Part shown: in pieces, positions 35,677-43,766 of the stretch
Position numbering within the stretch: the stretch's first letter is position 1
How the letters are laid out: each line of letters starts with the position of its first letter
Assembly: GCA_900546515.1 (NCBI GenBank)
Contig: URDG01000004.1
Span: 31,538-95,537 of the forward strand
Length of the DNA stretch: 64,000 bases
Reading direction: 5' to 3'
DNA from: an uncultured Eubacteriales bacterium
GTDB taxonomy: Bacteria; Bacillota; Clostridia; Oscillospirales; Oscillospiraceae
Program-made: the position numbers and the translations under genes
The notes under the pieces: generated by a model
What the model was told of the DNA's origin: nothing
Seen by the model: the letters and a program-made list of their open reading frames with translations, nothing else
Databases searched by the model: none

Positions 35677-36516
35677 ATGACGCGAAAGTGGGACACCATA
35701 AAGAATCTAGGCTGGGCCATAGGCATCGTCGTATGTCTGGTGGCGCTCGTTGTCGGCCTTATCATTGCAAGCGTCAACCGCTACAGCGGGGATTCCTTCT
35801 CAAGCTCTACCGAGCTCAAATCGGACTCCGTGGAAAACAGCGGCGACGTGACCGAGCTTACACCCGGCCAAAGCGGCGGCGGTACGCTTCTCACGCTGCC
35901 TGAAACGAGCGACGCCGGTCAGGAATATATAGACAAGCTCACTTTCCTATGCGACAGCTCATTTATCGGCGTCAGGGATTACGGGCTTCTCTCCGGCGGC
36001 ACAGGTACGACTCAGGTCTGGGGCACCTCCATCGGCTCGCTGCGCGTCGCTGATCTGGCAACCGGCAAGATAGTCTATCCCTCAGATAAATCCGAGATAA
36101 CGATAGCCGACGCCGCGATGGTCGCAAAGCCGTCGATCCTCGTGATCCTCGTCGGGCAGGACGGCCTTACCGCCGTGGATAAGACCGCGTTCCAGGCGAG
36201 CTACGCCGCAATGCTCAGCGGCATCAAGGCCTCCAGCCCGGACACGAGGATAATCTGCTGCAGCATAAGCTCCGTCAGCGCTGGCTACAGCGGTTCCGAC
36301 GGGCTCTCCGTCATCGCGGTGAGCGACGCGAACGACTGGATAAAAGAGGTCTGCGAGGGCGCTGGTGTGTACTATACCGATTCCGGCAAAGCTGTCGGCG
36401 ACGGTACCGGAGCCGTACTGAACAGCTATCTCTCCACCAACGGCAAAACGCTCAACTCCAGCGGCATAAACGAAATACTCAGCTATCTGCGCACACATGC
36501 GCTGACGGCAGAGTGA
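35677..36516 (+). CDS. Membrane-anchored SGNH-hydrolase-like protein
   Basis: A 279-aa protein. One N-terminal helix (about 10-32, AIGIVVCLVALVVGLIIASV) anchors it, then a Ser/Gly-rich linker to about residue 75. The outer domain begins FLCDSSFIGVRDYGLLSG, aligning with the GDSxxxG block of SGNH esterases but with Cys for Gly. The third block reads VILVGQDGL where active enzymes have GxND. The C-terminal GINEILSYLR stands where the Asp/His pair is expected. It may be a degenerate or atypical esterase; activity is uncertain. AAGGAGG precedes the ATG. Confidence 0.65.
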   Translation: MTRKWDTIKNLGWAIGIVVCLVALVVGLIIASVNRYSGDSFSSSTELKSDSVENSGDVTELTPGQSGGGTLLTLPETSDAGQEYIDKLTFLCDSSFIGVRDYGLLSGGTGTTQVWGTSIGSLRVADLATGKIVYPSDKSEITIADAAMVAKPSILVILVGQDGLTAVDKTAFQASYAAMLSGIKASSPDTRIICCSISSVSAGYSGSDGLSVIAVSDANDWIKEVCEGAGVYYTDSGKAVGDGTGAVLNSYLSTNGKTLNSSGINEILSYLRTHALTAE

Positions 36517-36548
36517 GTAAAGCAACAGAACAGCGATAATAACAGAGT

Positions 36549-36580
36549 GACCCCGGATGCGGAATACCGCATCCGGGGTC
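36549..36580. terminator. Perfect hairpin after the SGNH-like gene
   Basis: A 14-base-pair perfect stem (GACCCCGGATGCGG, 36549-36562 with 36567-36580) with a 4-base loop lies 32 bases after the stop. A T run is lacking on either strand, so its terminator efficiency is uncertain. Confidence 0.5.
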
Positions 36581-36659
36581 AAGGTATTTGAAAAGGAAAC
36601 GAGGTGAAAAAAATCTAATTTATCAGATCGCAGGTTATAAAAACTCTAAAGACGGAATA

Positions 36660-36851
36660 TCAGGCTGTCCTGCGGCCCATGAAATTGCCGAAAACCTTGA
36701 AGTTTATCCCGCTGTGCACGGGCTTGACAGGTGCCGCAGCGCGGGCAGGAACCATGCGGCCTTCAACATAACCGCACTCATAGCACATGAACTTATCGAC
36801 CTTAGTATGGCCATCCATTACCATTTCATTTCCGCAGCAAGGGCACTTCAT
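36660..36851 (-). CDS. Small zinc-ribbon protein
   Basis: A 63-aa protein with two CxxC pairs: MKCPCCGNEMVMDG and FMCYECGY. It should bind one zinc ion; the C-terminal half (ARAAAPVKPVHSGINFKVFG) is probably extended. A strong GGAGGAA ribosome site and a near-perfect promoter (36928-36956) show it is a real gene. Function is unknown. Confidence 0.8.
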   Translation of the reverse strand: MKCPCCGNEMVMDGHTKVDKFMCYECGYVEGRMVPARAAAPVKPVHSGINFKVFGNFMGRRTA

Positions 36852-36927
36852 AACTATTCCTCCAATATATAATATGCTTAATGTTAATTTGTTGTCTATG
36901 TTTGTTTGATATTTAACTTTCTATTGT

Positions 36928-36956
36928 AGTATAACTCTTTGTTTGTGATTTGTCAA
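36928..36956 (-). promoter_or_regulatory. Consensus promoter of the zinc-ribbon gene
   Basis: On the minus strand TTGACA (36951-36956), exactly 17 bases, and TATACT (36928-36933). The start would lie about 70 bases before the ATG. On the opposite strand the same AT-rich stretch has TTGATA-18-TATAAC (36906-36935) and TTGTCA-17-TTTTAT (36950-36978), either of which could serve prmA. Confidence 0.8.
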
Positions 36957-36995
36957 GCGCTGTTTGAGATTTTTTTATCAAAAATTTTTGTATCC

Positions 36996-37125
36996 TTTAC
37001 AGCCTGCGCTTGCCGCATGCAGCCGTGCCGGAAATTTTCTGTCCGCACTGGACATTTGCCGGTTCAGGCTGTAAAATAATCGTCAGGCAGCGCATATGTG
37101 TTGTGCAGCGCTGCCTGCGATTTTT
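36996..37125 (+). ncRNA. Structured leader RNA ending in a terminator-like hairpin, before prmA
   Basis: A perfect 11-base-pair outer stem (TTTACAGCCTG 36996-37006 with CAGGCTGTAAA 37065-37075) encloses a second hairpin (TGTCC 37040-37044 with GGACA 37050-37054, extended by CCGG pairs). It is followed by a strong stem (CAGGCAGCGC 37084-37093 with GCGCTGCCTG 37108-37117) and TTTTT (37121-37125). The prmA ribosome site CGGAGG begins in the next base. The layout is aptamer, terminator, gene, as in riboswitches. It matches no class I recognise; an independent small RNA is the alternative. Confidence 0.5.
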
Positions 37126-37136
37126 CGGAGGTGCAT

Positions 37137-38054
37137 ATGAGATACATCGAGGTTACGATCGACACTCCCGCGCAGGAGATAGACAAGCGCTGTGATGAGC
37201 TTGCCGCAATGGGTGCGGGCGGATTTGTAATAGAAAACGAGGCAGATTTTCAGGATTTTCTTAAAAACAACCGGCAGTACTGGGACTATGTTGACGAGGG
37301 GCTTGAGAACGCCTATAAGGACGTGAGCCGGATAAAGTGTTATCTGACCGATGACGCCGGCGGAGAAGCCGTGCTCGCCCGCATCAAATCCGCCTACCCC
37401 AACGCCGTCTCCGGCTACACCGCCGATCAGGACTGGGAGAACAGCTGGAAAGATTACTATGAGCCGATAGAGGTAGGCAAAAAGCTTGTCGTTGTTCCGG
37501 AGTGGATGGACGCCCCGGACGACGGACGGACGGCGCTGCGGCTCGATCCCGGGATCGCCTTTGGCACCGGCAGCCATCCGACGACAAAGCTCTGTCTCGC
37601 CGCACTGGAGAACTACGCCGCCCCCGGCGTGCGTGTGCTCGATCTCGGCTGCGGCAGCGGAATTCTTGGCATAGGCGCGCTTATCCTTGGCGCAGATCAC
37701 TGCACCGGCTGTGACGTTGACCCCAAAGCCCCGGAGGCTGCGATGATGAACGCCGGGCTGAACGGTATCGGTGCAGACAGGATGAGCGTGTGCGCAGGCG
37801 ACATTATAAAGGACGCTTCTCTTCGCCGCCGCCTCGGCAGCGGGTACCAGCTCGTACTGGCCAATATCGTCGCCGACGTGATAATATCTCTCTCCCCGTT
37901 TGCCGGACAGTTCATGGCCCCGGGCGGCATTTTCATATGCTCCGGAATAATAGACGACCGTGCGGCAGAGGTCAGGGCTGCGCTCATAAAAAACGGTTTT
38001 GAGATACTCTCCCACACAAGCGAAGAGGAATGGCACTGCTTCGTGTGCCGGTGA
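37137..38054 (+). CDS. prmA: Ribosomal protein L11 methyltransferase PrmA
   Basis: A 305-aa SAM-dependent enzyme that trimethylates ribosomal protein L11. The N-terminal L11-binding domain starts MRYIEVTIDTP. DQDWENSWKDYYEPIEVG and LDPGIAFGTGSHPTTKLCL are diagnostic. The SAM site is VLDLGCGSGILGI, and the NPPY-like motif is LANIVADVI. The ATG at 37137 with CGGAGG is chosen over an in-frame ATG at 37098 that lies inside the leader hairpin. Confidence 0.95.
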   Translation: MRYIEVTIDTPAQEIDKRCDELAAMGAGGFVIENEADFQDFLKNNRQYWDYVDEGLENAYKDVSRIKCYLTDDAGGEAVLARIKSAYPNAVSGYTADQDWENSWKDYYEPIEVGKKLVVVPEWMDAPDDGRTALRLDPGIAFGTGSHPTTKLCLAALENYAAPGVRVLDLGCGSGILGIGALILGADHCTGCDVDPKAPEAAMMNAGLNGIGADRMSVCAGDIIKDASLRRRLGSGYQLVLANIVADVIISLSPFAGQFMAPGGIFICSGIIDDRAAEVRAALIKNGFEILSHTSEEEWHCFVCR

Positions 38055-38150
38055 ACAGTGGAAAAAATATACCCTCTGCACATGAAATTTTGCGGGCGGC
38101 AAGCATGCTCATTCTAATCTCGGAGGCTTTTGCCCTCTATAAGTTCTTAT

Positions 38151-38172
38151 TTTCCCCCGCATAGCCGGGGGA
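38151..38172 (+). other. Hairpin in the gap after prmA
   Basis: TTCCCCCG and CGGGGGAA form an 8-base-pair stem with a 6-base loop, without a T run. The rest of 38055-38306 shows no gene; it may hold debris at the edge of the decayed region. Confidence 0.35.
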
Positions 38173-38306
38173 ATTTACTCTCGACTTTCCTTGCTTTTCT
38201 GCGCCGCCGCTGGGAACCGCACCTTACTTTGGTATCTGATGTATTGCGAATCTCATAAAACAATCAGTACCCATGGCAAAACTCAAAGAGCCGTTATGTA
38301 TTATCC

Positions 38307-39092
38307 TTATCTCAGCAGTTTTTCGTAAGTAAATCTTCCGGCCACGCCCCTCATAAGCAGCAAATCAAGCGCCGCCAGAACGATCCCTACGCCCCAGAGA
38401 AGGCCCGCATTGATCATTATGATGCCCGTGAATTGTCCGACGACCAGCGCGAGGATCGGGAAAACCAGAAACACGGCCCGCTGCTGCGCTTCTTCGATGG
38501 TCTGCGCCTTCGCAGAACCCCGCACGGTTACAGCAATCGCAGCCAGAGAGATTGCCGGTGCGATCAGGAGCATAATAGCCAGCCAACCTGCGGCGGGCAG
38601 AAGCAGATCACCGGTCAGAAAGAACACTTCTAGCTCCACCGCCAACAGCATGGCGGCAAACGAGATGTAGGAAACCATCATACCAACAGAAAATCCGGCC
38701 AGTATTTTGGCTCGGAACAGCTGCCCCAGCGAAAGCGGAGAATACAGTAAGGTCTCCAAGGTGTGCTTTTCCTTTTCTCCTATAAAAGAGCTTGCCGCCA
38801 TGACAGACGACGCCATTATAGGGATAATCAGGAAAAACACCGGCATGATGTTATTCAGTATCAGGTCAAATATCCGCTGTTGATCGCTCTTCCCACTTGC
38901 AGCAGGCAATATATCCAATAGTTTCTAGAAATCCGAAGCAGCGTCTGGTGCAAATGATATCACAAACACAAAAATAGACGGCAGGACAAGGGTGAGCACA
39001 AGCGGCACTATAAGCAGGACGGCAAAAATCTGCTTATTTGATGTGATGCTTTGAATATCTTTTTTTATTACAGCGAATTGTCCTTCATTCAT
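38307..39092 (-). pseudogene. ABC-2 type permease interrupted by a TAG stop
   Basis: The frame opens at the ATG at 39092 (MNEGQFAVIKKDIQSIT, first helix AVLLIVPLVLTLVLP), meets TAG at 38925-38927, and continues in the same frame to 38307 (ILNNIMPVFFLIIPIMASSV, FIGEKEKHTLETLLYSPLS). The EKE...TLE..L.sP signature is typical of ABC-2 permeases, with six helices in total. A TTG at 38918 could restart a 203-aa product. It overlaps the preceding ATPase fragment by 4 bases, so the pair was once a two-gene ABC exporter. Confidence 0.85.
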
Positions 39093-39484
39093 AAACTTTC
39101 ACGCTCCGTTTCCGTGTGCTCCCGGTCGATCAGAGAAAAGTAGATCTCTTCTAACGACAGCCGCTCTTCCGACACATGGCACAGGTCGCCGCCCGCATCC
39201 ACGATTCTTTTTACGATCAGCGGGATGTCATGCTCCGAGGCCACATCGACCTCGTAGACGTGGTCTCCTGCTTCTCTGTACGCCATATCCTTTGGCATAC
39301 AGCTCGCTTTTATCCGCAGCTTAGTATTCCGGCAAACCATAGCTCTCAGCTCCGTGATATTTCCTGCTGCGAATAAGCGCCCTCTGTTCATAAGGCCGTA
39401 TGTCGTGCATATCTCCTGTGCATACCGGAGCTGATGCGTACAAAGAAATACCGTGATCCCTTCAGCGGCCTGCTCCCGAATCAG
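39089..39484 (-). pseudogene. C-terminal fragment of an ABC transporter ATPase
   Basis: The open frame reads SLIREQAAEGITVFLCTHQL, then RYAQEICTTYGLMNRGRLFA and AAGNITELRA. This is the H-loop region (THQL) and C-terminus of a DrrA/CcmA-like ATPase. Walker A, signature and Walker B are missing. At about 39484 the sequence switches to the start of another gene, a deletion junction. Confidence 0.82.
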
Positions 39485-39542
39485 AGATCAGCAATACCGC
39501 TGCGGTCAGCAGCGTTGTAAGTGATTTCTTGATCTTTCTCAT
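39462..39542 (-). pseudogene. Signal-peptide stub of a lost exported protein
   Basis: From the ATG at 39542, with AGGAGAAACC upstream, the frame reads MRKIKKSLTTLLTAAVLLIS and then runs out of frame into ATPase sequence, stopping at 39462. The N-terminus is a typical signal peptide (basic start, hydrophobic core). Only about 20 codons of the original gene remain. Confidence 0.6.
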
Positions 39543-39631
39543 TGGTTTCTCCTGTAAGTTCATTGATTAAAATAAGGCTGCCGCATAGGGAAGCCTGTCT
39601 TCTAATGGATATTTCATGCTTTCTCCGTCCT

Positions 39632-40147
39632 TTACGTTGCCTGCATTGTCCAATACTGAATCCCCCAATGCTCAAAGTCCCATTGCTCCATATAGGAATT
39701 GCACTCGTAGTCGATGTAATAAAGCGTTCCGCCGCACGGGATGAAGTTAGTTGGATAGTAGTCGATGTTCAGCCCTGCCGGGTACAGAAGGCCGCACATG
39801 GCCTGTACCTGCGCAAGCCAGTCTGCTTCCATCCGCCCCTCTTTGAGAAGCTCCGCCACCGTCTGTCCGGCGATATACTCCTTCAAAATGCGTTCCTGCC
39901 GGGCATCCACCGCCAGAAGCCGGGGCATGGGGATACCAAGCTTCCGCAGAGTTTCATAATCGCGCAGCTCGGCTTGAAGCTTGTCGCCGAAGGTGTAGTA
40001 TTCGCAAGGCTCATGGTGGATCTGTTTAAGGACATATTGTGTCGCTCCGTCCGTCACAAGATAGGAATAACCGCCTTTTCCCTTCCCAAGGAGCTGAATC
40101 ACGGTGTATTCGGCAGTATTTACCGTCATTGTGTCAAGCGCGTCCAT
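39632..40147 (-). CDS. Small protein-kinase-like protein
   Basis: A 171-aa kinase-fold protein. A glycine loop GKGKGGYSYLV, ATP-binding Lys in YVLKQIHHE, a catalytic segment NIDYYPTNFI (Asp, then Asn five residues later; the usual His is Asn) and the metal-binding Asp in YYIDYECN can be seen. This matches the short RIO/APH-like kinases of Firmicutes; substrate unknown. The start ATG overlaps the stop of the upstream isochorismatase gene (TAATG), so the two are coupled. The C-terminal lobe is very short. Confidence 0.75.
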   Translation of the reverse strand: MDALDTMTVNTAEYTVIQLLGKGKGGYSYLVTDGATQYVLKQIHHEPCEYYTFGDKLQAELRDYETLRKLGIPMPRLLAVDARQERILKEYIAGQTVAELLKEGRMEADWLAQVQAMCGLLYPAGLNIDYYPTNFIPCGGTLYYIDYECNSYMEQWDFEHWGIQYWTMQAT

Positions 40148-40641
40148 TACGCCCACACAGCTTCCTGAAGCGTCAGAACCGTGCAGCCCTTGCTTTCATA
40201 ATACGCGATCAGCTCCGGCAGCTTCTTTTTATCATAGCTTGTGATGCAGTCCGACAGCACATGAACGGTATAGCCGCTTTTCGTCATATTGAAGCAGGTG
40301 GACTTGATACAGGCCGCAGCGTCGGCCCCGGCAAGATAAAACCCGGTAATTCCGCGCTCCTGAATGAAGGCGGCGAACGCCTCGCTGGTCAGCGCATTGC
40401 TCTTCGACTTTGTGAAGATATGGCCGGAGACGACTTTCAGCTCCGGCACCAGCTCCGCGCCATGCGTGCCGGGCTTGAACGTCCTTGTTCCCGCAGAGAG
40501 GTTGTTATGCTGAATGTAAACGACCGTCAGCCCCTCTTCAACCGCCCAGTCGATCGCCTTGTTGACGTTTTCAATGATCTCCCTGTAATTTTTCGTGATG
40601 TCATTTTGCAGGTCAATGACCACCAGTGCATTGTTTTTCAT
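40147..40641 (-). CDS. Isochorismatase-family cysteine hydrolase
   Basis: A 164-aa hydrolase. The triad of the family is present: Asp in VVIDLQNDI, Lys in FTKSKSNAL and Cys in AAACIKSTCF. Nicotinamidase, isochorismatase and N-carbamoyl amidases share this fold, so the substrate is open. The ATG at 40641 has GGAGGAA upstream. It is coupled to the downstream kinase-like gene. Confidence 0.85.
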   Translation of the reverse strand: MKNNALVVIDLQNDITKNYREIIENVNKAIDWAVEEGLTVVYIQHNNLSAGTRTFKPGTHGAELVPELKVVSGHIFTKSKSNALTSEAFAAFIQERGITGFYLAGADAAACIKSTCFNMTKSGYTVHVLSDCITSYDKKKLPELIAYYESKGCTVLTLQEAVWA

Positions 40642-40730
40642 TTTATATTCCTCCATTGTTGATTTTTAGCTCTTTATTCCGGCGAAAATAATAAACGCAG
40701 CGCAAACCGATTTCTCAGATTGCACTGCGT

Positions 40731-40913
40731 CTAAGCGTCCGGCGTTTTGATTTCTTCAATTTTACCGTTCTTGAAACGGATCACGCAGGCGTATTTGCAC
40801 TTCGGGCAAAACAGAGGAAAGTCCTCCAATACCGTATGCGGCCGTATCTGAGTTCTCGTCTTGCCGCCGCATTTCAGGCAGCGGAGCCATTCTGTTTTCA
40901 CCTGCTCTTCCAT
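40731..40913 (-). CDS. Cysteine-rich KTR-domain protein
   Basis: A 60-aa protein matching the Cys-rich KTR family: WLRCLKCGGKTRTQIR, TVLEDFPLFCPKCK. The four Cys should bind zinc. The family is widespread in Firmicutes, often near mobile elements; function unknown. It lies directly after the DUF3021 gene. Confidence 0.85.
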   Translation of the reverse strand: MEEQVKTEWLRCLKCGGKTRTQIRPHTVLEDFPLFCPKCKYACVIRFKNGKIEEIKTPDA

Positions 40914-41351
40914 TCAGGTTCCTCCCTGTTTCTGACGGTCACAGCGTTTGAGAAGCCGTTCATTGATCTGTGTGGCCGTTCGGATGCTCTGGCCGAAATC
41001 GATCAGATGCCAGAGGATCTTCGCCGCCAAAATAAATCCGGCATAAATAACCGCATCCAGCGGCCCATACCAGAATTCCCAGCGGTGCGCGAGCGGCAGC
41101 AAAACCGCTTCCAGAAGAGCCGTATGCAATACAGTGCGGATCCACCAGCCCGCCAGGGTCAGTTCCGTCCTGGAATAATAAACGACCAATGTAGCCATAC
41201 ACACCAGAGTGAAAATGATACATCTGCCGAAAAAAGAGACTACCGGCAATTCGGAAGCAGGATTGAACAGCAGACACATGAAAAAGGTGCTGAGCATAAT
41301 AATTCCGTAAGCCGTCACAAAGCGGTGCAGCCAAAAGACGATTTTTTTCAT
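40914..41351 (-). CDS. DUF3021 membrane protein
   Basis: A 145-aa protein with four membrane helices (about 10-30, 38-60, 70-92 and 98-120), DUF3021 family. In Firmicutes it is regularly paired with a LytTR regulator and is thought to modulate it. The ATG at 41351 has AGGAGG 6 bases upstream. It follows the LytTR gene by 9 bases. Confidence 0.82.
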   Translation of the reverse strand: MKKIVFWLHRFVTAYGIIMLSTFFMCLLFNPASELPVVSFFGRCIIFTLVCMATLVVYYSRTELTLAGWWIRTVLHTALLEAVLLPLAHRWEFWYGPLDAVIYAGFILAAKILWHLIDFGQSIRTATQINERLLKRCDRQKQGGT

Positions 41352-41360
41352 AAGCACCTC

Positions 41361-41798
41361 CTACACTCCCAGCAGCCGCTTCAGCTCTCCAACATACTGC
41401 CGGGAAATGATCACTTTTTCGTTATTCGCCAGTGTGGCCTCGAATCGTCCGGATACAGAGGGGCGGACATATTGTATCTTGTCCGCGTTCAGGATCATGG
41501 ATTTGCTGCATCGGAAAAGCATAGAGCTTCGGCACAGCTCTTCAAATTCATATAACTTTTGCCGGCATTTGAAAACGGCTCTCTCGCAATACAGAAACGA
41601 GCACCCATCCACGACCTCAAAGTAATAAACATCACTGAGCTTCAGCCGATAGACTTTTTCCCCGGCAAAGGCGCTGACGGAAACTTCTCCGGCAGTGACC
41701 GCACGGATCGCTTCTACCCATTTCTCCTCTGTGTCGTAGCAGCGGACGATCACTTCTTCCTCGTTTTCGCGGGTAATCTGTTCCACAGACAGCTTCAT
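41361..41798 (-). CDS. LytTR-family transcription regulator
   Basis: A 145-aa single-module regulator. Residues 45-145 form a LytTR DNA-binding domain: VYYFEVVDGCSFLYCERAVF, FRCSKSMILNADKIQYVRPS and VIISRQYVGELKRLLG. There is no receiver domain; control is probably through the DUF3021 partner. The start at 41798 has a GGAGGTG ribosome site; a longer open frame would overrun the promoter. Paired binding repeats lie upstream. Confidence 0.9.
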   Translation of the reverse strand: MKLSVEQITRENEEEVIVRCYDTEEKWVEAIRAVTAGEVSVSAFAGEKVYRLKLSDVYYFEVVDGCSFLYCERAVFKCRQKLYEFEELCRSSMLFRCSKSMILNADKIQYVRPSVSGRFEATLANNEKVIISRQYVGELKRLLGV

Positions 41799-41866
41799 GT
41801 CCACACCTCCTTTGGGTTCTGAAGTAATAATATAACACAAAGCTTTTTCCATATCTATATTGGAGA

Positions 41867-41897
41867 CTGTAAGTTGTGAAAATCGGGCTGTAAGCTG
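41867..41897 (-). promoter_or_regulatory. Paired LytTR-type binding repeats
   Basis: On the minus strand CAGCTTACAG (41888-41897) and CAACTTACAG (41867-41876) are direct repeats exactly 21 bases apart, two helical turns, as expected for a LytTR dimer. A TGTGTTATATT -10 region lies downstream, before the LytTR ATG. Autoregulation is likely. Confidence 0.65.
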
Positions 41898-41972
41898 CAT
41901 CATAAATTCACAGCGGGAGGAGATCAACGTGTGTTATCTCCTCCCGCTGTTCTTACGCCAAAACCCGGTTGA

Positions 41973-42284
41973 TTATTTTATCCCCACCTCATCGCGCAAG
42001 TACGCCTCATAGTCGTAAGGGATGCCTATGTCGTAGTTCTTGTAGTAATGCAGAAAATCAAGAGGGAACACAAAGTCACCGTCGATGCATTTACCTGCCA
42101 TTAATTTCTCCCCGGTAAATAAATCAACCGTCTCTACTGATGTACGCCACTTGCTGAGTGAATCCATATGCTCGTATATTTTGCTTTTTGGCAATTTGTT
42201 CTTGTATCCGCGGTACTCTTCAAAACTTTCGTTGCAGTCGCCATATGGCAGCCCCTTGAAGTACCCAAATAACCTCATCGTCAC
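41973..42284 (-). CDS. Putative immunity protein
   Basis: A 103-aa soluble acidic protein (FGYFKGLPYGDCNESFEEYR, FVFPLDFLHYYKNYDIGIPY). It starts four bases before the end of a toxin-like C-terminal fragment (ATGA overlap). Size, position and coupling match immunity genes of polymorphic toxins; I do not recognise the family. Confidence 0.5.
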   Translation of the reverse strand: MTMRLFGYFKGLPYGDCNESFEEYRGYKNKLPKSKIYEHMDSLSKWRTSVETVDLFTGEKLMAGKCIDGDFVFPLDFLHYYKNYDIGIPYDYEAYLRDEVGIK

Positions 42285-42500
42285 TTTCTCCTTCCCCGTT
42301 GATTTGGCTTATATGTTATGAATTTGCCTTCGCCATTTTTACCCACCATCATGTTTCCATTTTCCTCAATGTACAGTAAATCGTTTGGTGCTTTTACGGT
42401 AACGCCAAGCGCATTTGCAAGCTCTTCCGCAAAATAATAATCATCGCCGTTCTGAATTATCAAAACGACGATTGCTGTTAAATTAAAATGGCAAGCGGGC
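42281..42500 (-). pseudogene. C-terminal fragment of a polymorphic (RHS/YD-type) toxin
   Basis: The open frame ends AEELANALGVTVKAPNDLLY, then ENGNMMVGKNGEGKFITYKP and a basic tail. This pattern (fAxxLAxxLGVxVxAPxD followed by xG and FxTYKP) is typical of the tips of large secreted toxins in Firmicutes. There is no proper start, and upstream it runs into GldG-like sequence, so the delivery part is gone. Confidence 0.5.
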
Positions 42501-43615
42501 GGATTTCAACCGCCATCTCCGCTTCTGCGACGTTTTCACTCGTAAACTACTACTTGCCATGTGTATTATACCATATTTTTCATATCCTTTCAAGCAGCTT
42601 TTCTTCCGCAGCGCCAGATTCTGCGCAATGGGCGCTATGACATAGTATCTTGAATCTATGAGTGGCTGAGTAATACCGGCACTCTGGACATCGGGCAAAA
42701 GTATATAGGGCGCGGCAAACGCAAAATGCTCTCTGTCGCCCTCAACAACTATGCCGTCCGCAGCCTCTACGCCGTATTCTGAAATGAGACTGTAGAGGTT
42801 CTCAAGCGTTCCGTCCTCCGCAGGCCCTGCCATGACCAGAAGCTTGCCGCCGTTTTTCACATAGCTTGCCAGCAGCTTCTTTTCCTCGGCGGAGATGTCG
42901 CTCGCCGGAGCATAGATGAGTATGCACGCCGCATCCTCCGGGATCTCGTCCTCGTTCAGCAGTGAGAACTCTTCCAGCTCCATGTTTTCTCTGTCAAGCT
43001 GATCACGGAAATCATCCGTCAGCTCTTCCTCGCCGTGGCCGGTGAGCGCATATATTTTGGGCAGCTCGTCACTGACAACATAGTCTATCGCAGAGGTTAT
43101 CGCGCCCTCGCCGTCGAACGAGTATACTGCGGAATAGCTGCTGTAGTCCATATCCACAAGATAAATGTCGTTATAGTCAATATAACGGCTCTTATTGCCC
43201 GACTCGACGATAAGACTGTTATTGGGTACGGATGCATCAGTATACTGCGCAGTAAAGGTCGGATATACGTCCGGGTTCTTTTTCTCCACGCTTATGTGAT
43301 CGGACAGAGCCTCGTATTTATCAAGGAGGTTTTCAATGACTTCATCCTCCTTATCCGCCTGCACCACCCAGTATATCTTCACGTCCTCCGAAAGGGCGTT
43401 TACGACGGCTTTCGTACTGCTTGTAACCGAGTAGAGCCTGCTCGCGCTTATGTCGTATTTTGTAAACCGCGACGGCAGGACAGACGTAAAAATATTGACG
43501 GCGATCAATATTGCATGCTCAACCCTGATCATGCTGATCCTCCTTGCTTTAGCTTCTGTTTTTCAGGATGCTGTATTTTAGGATGCCTAGCTGAAACGAA
43601 ACTAAAAAATGCCAT
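42483..43615 (-). pseudogene. GldG-like (ABC_transp_aux) protein, frameshifted and truncated
   Basis: A GldG-type auxiliary subunit of an ABC exporter. From the ATG at 43615 the frame reads MAFFSFVSARHPKIQHPEKQ and a further 8 residues, ending at TGA 43529-43531. The following frame (start 43532, 349 aa) continues with the N-terminal helix region and FTKYDISASRLYSV, IYALTGHGEEE and YVKNGGKLLVMAG. A one-base shift therefore splits the gene. The C-terminus degenerates after YYVIAPIAQNLAL into an unrelated basic tail. The usual ATPase and permease neighbours are absent. An AGGAGG before 43532 might allow a partial product. Confidence 0.7.
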
Positions 43616-43710
43616 TAAGAAAATATGAATTCGGTCATCGGCATGTCCTGTGTCTCAAGGGCAGCATACAGGGCTTTCTGCGGTTTTATATCCTGCGATA
43701 TTCAAATCTC

Positions 43711-43738
43711 TTGCGATATTAAAATCTTATGTTATAAT
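43711..43738 (+). promoter_or_regulatory. Promoter of the 70-aa protein gene
   Basis: TTGCGA, a 16-base spacer and an extended TGTTATAAT lie 29 bases before the ATG at 43767. Confidence 0.7.
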
Positions 43739-43766
43739 ACTGCCGCAACGAAACAGGAGGTACAGC

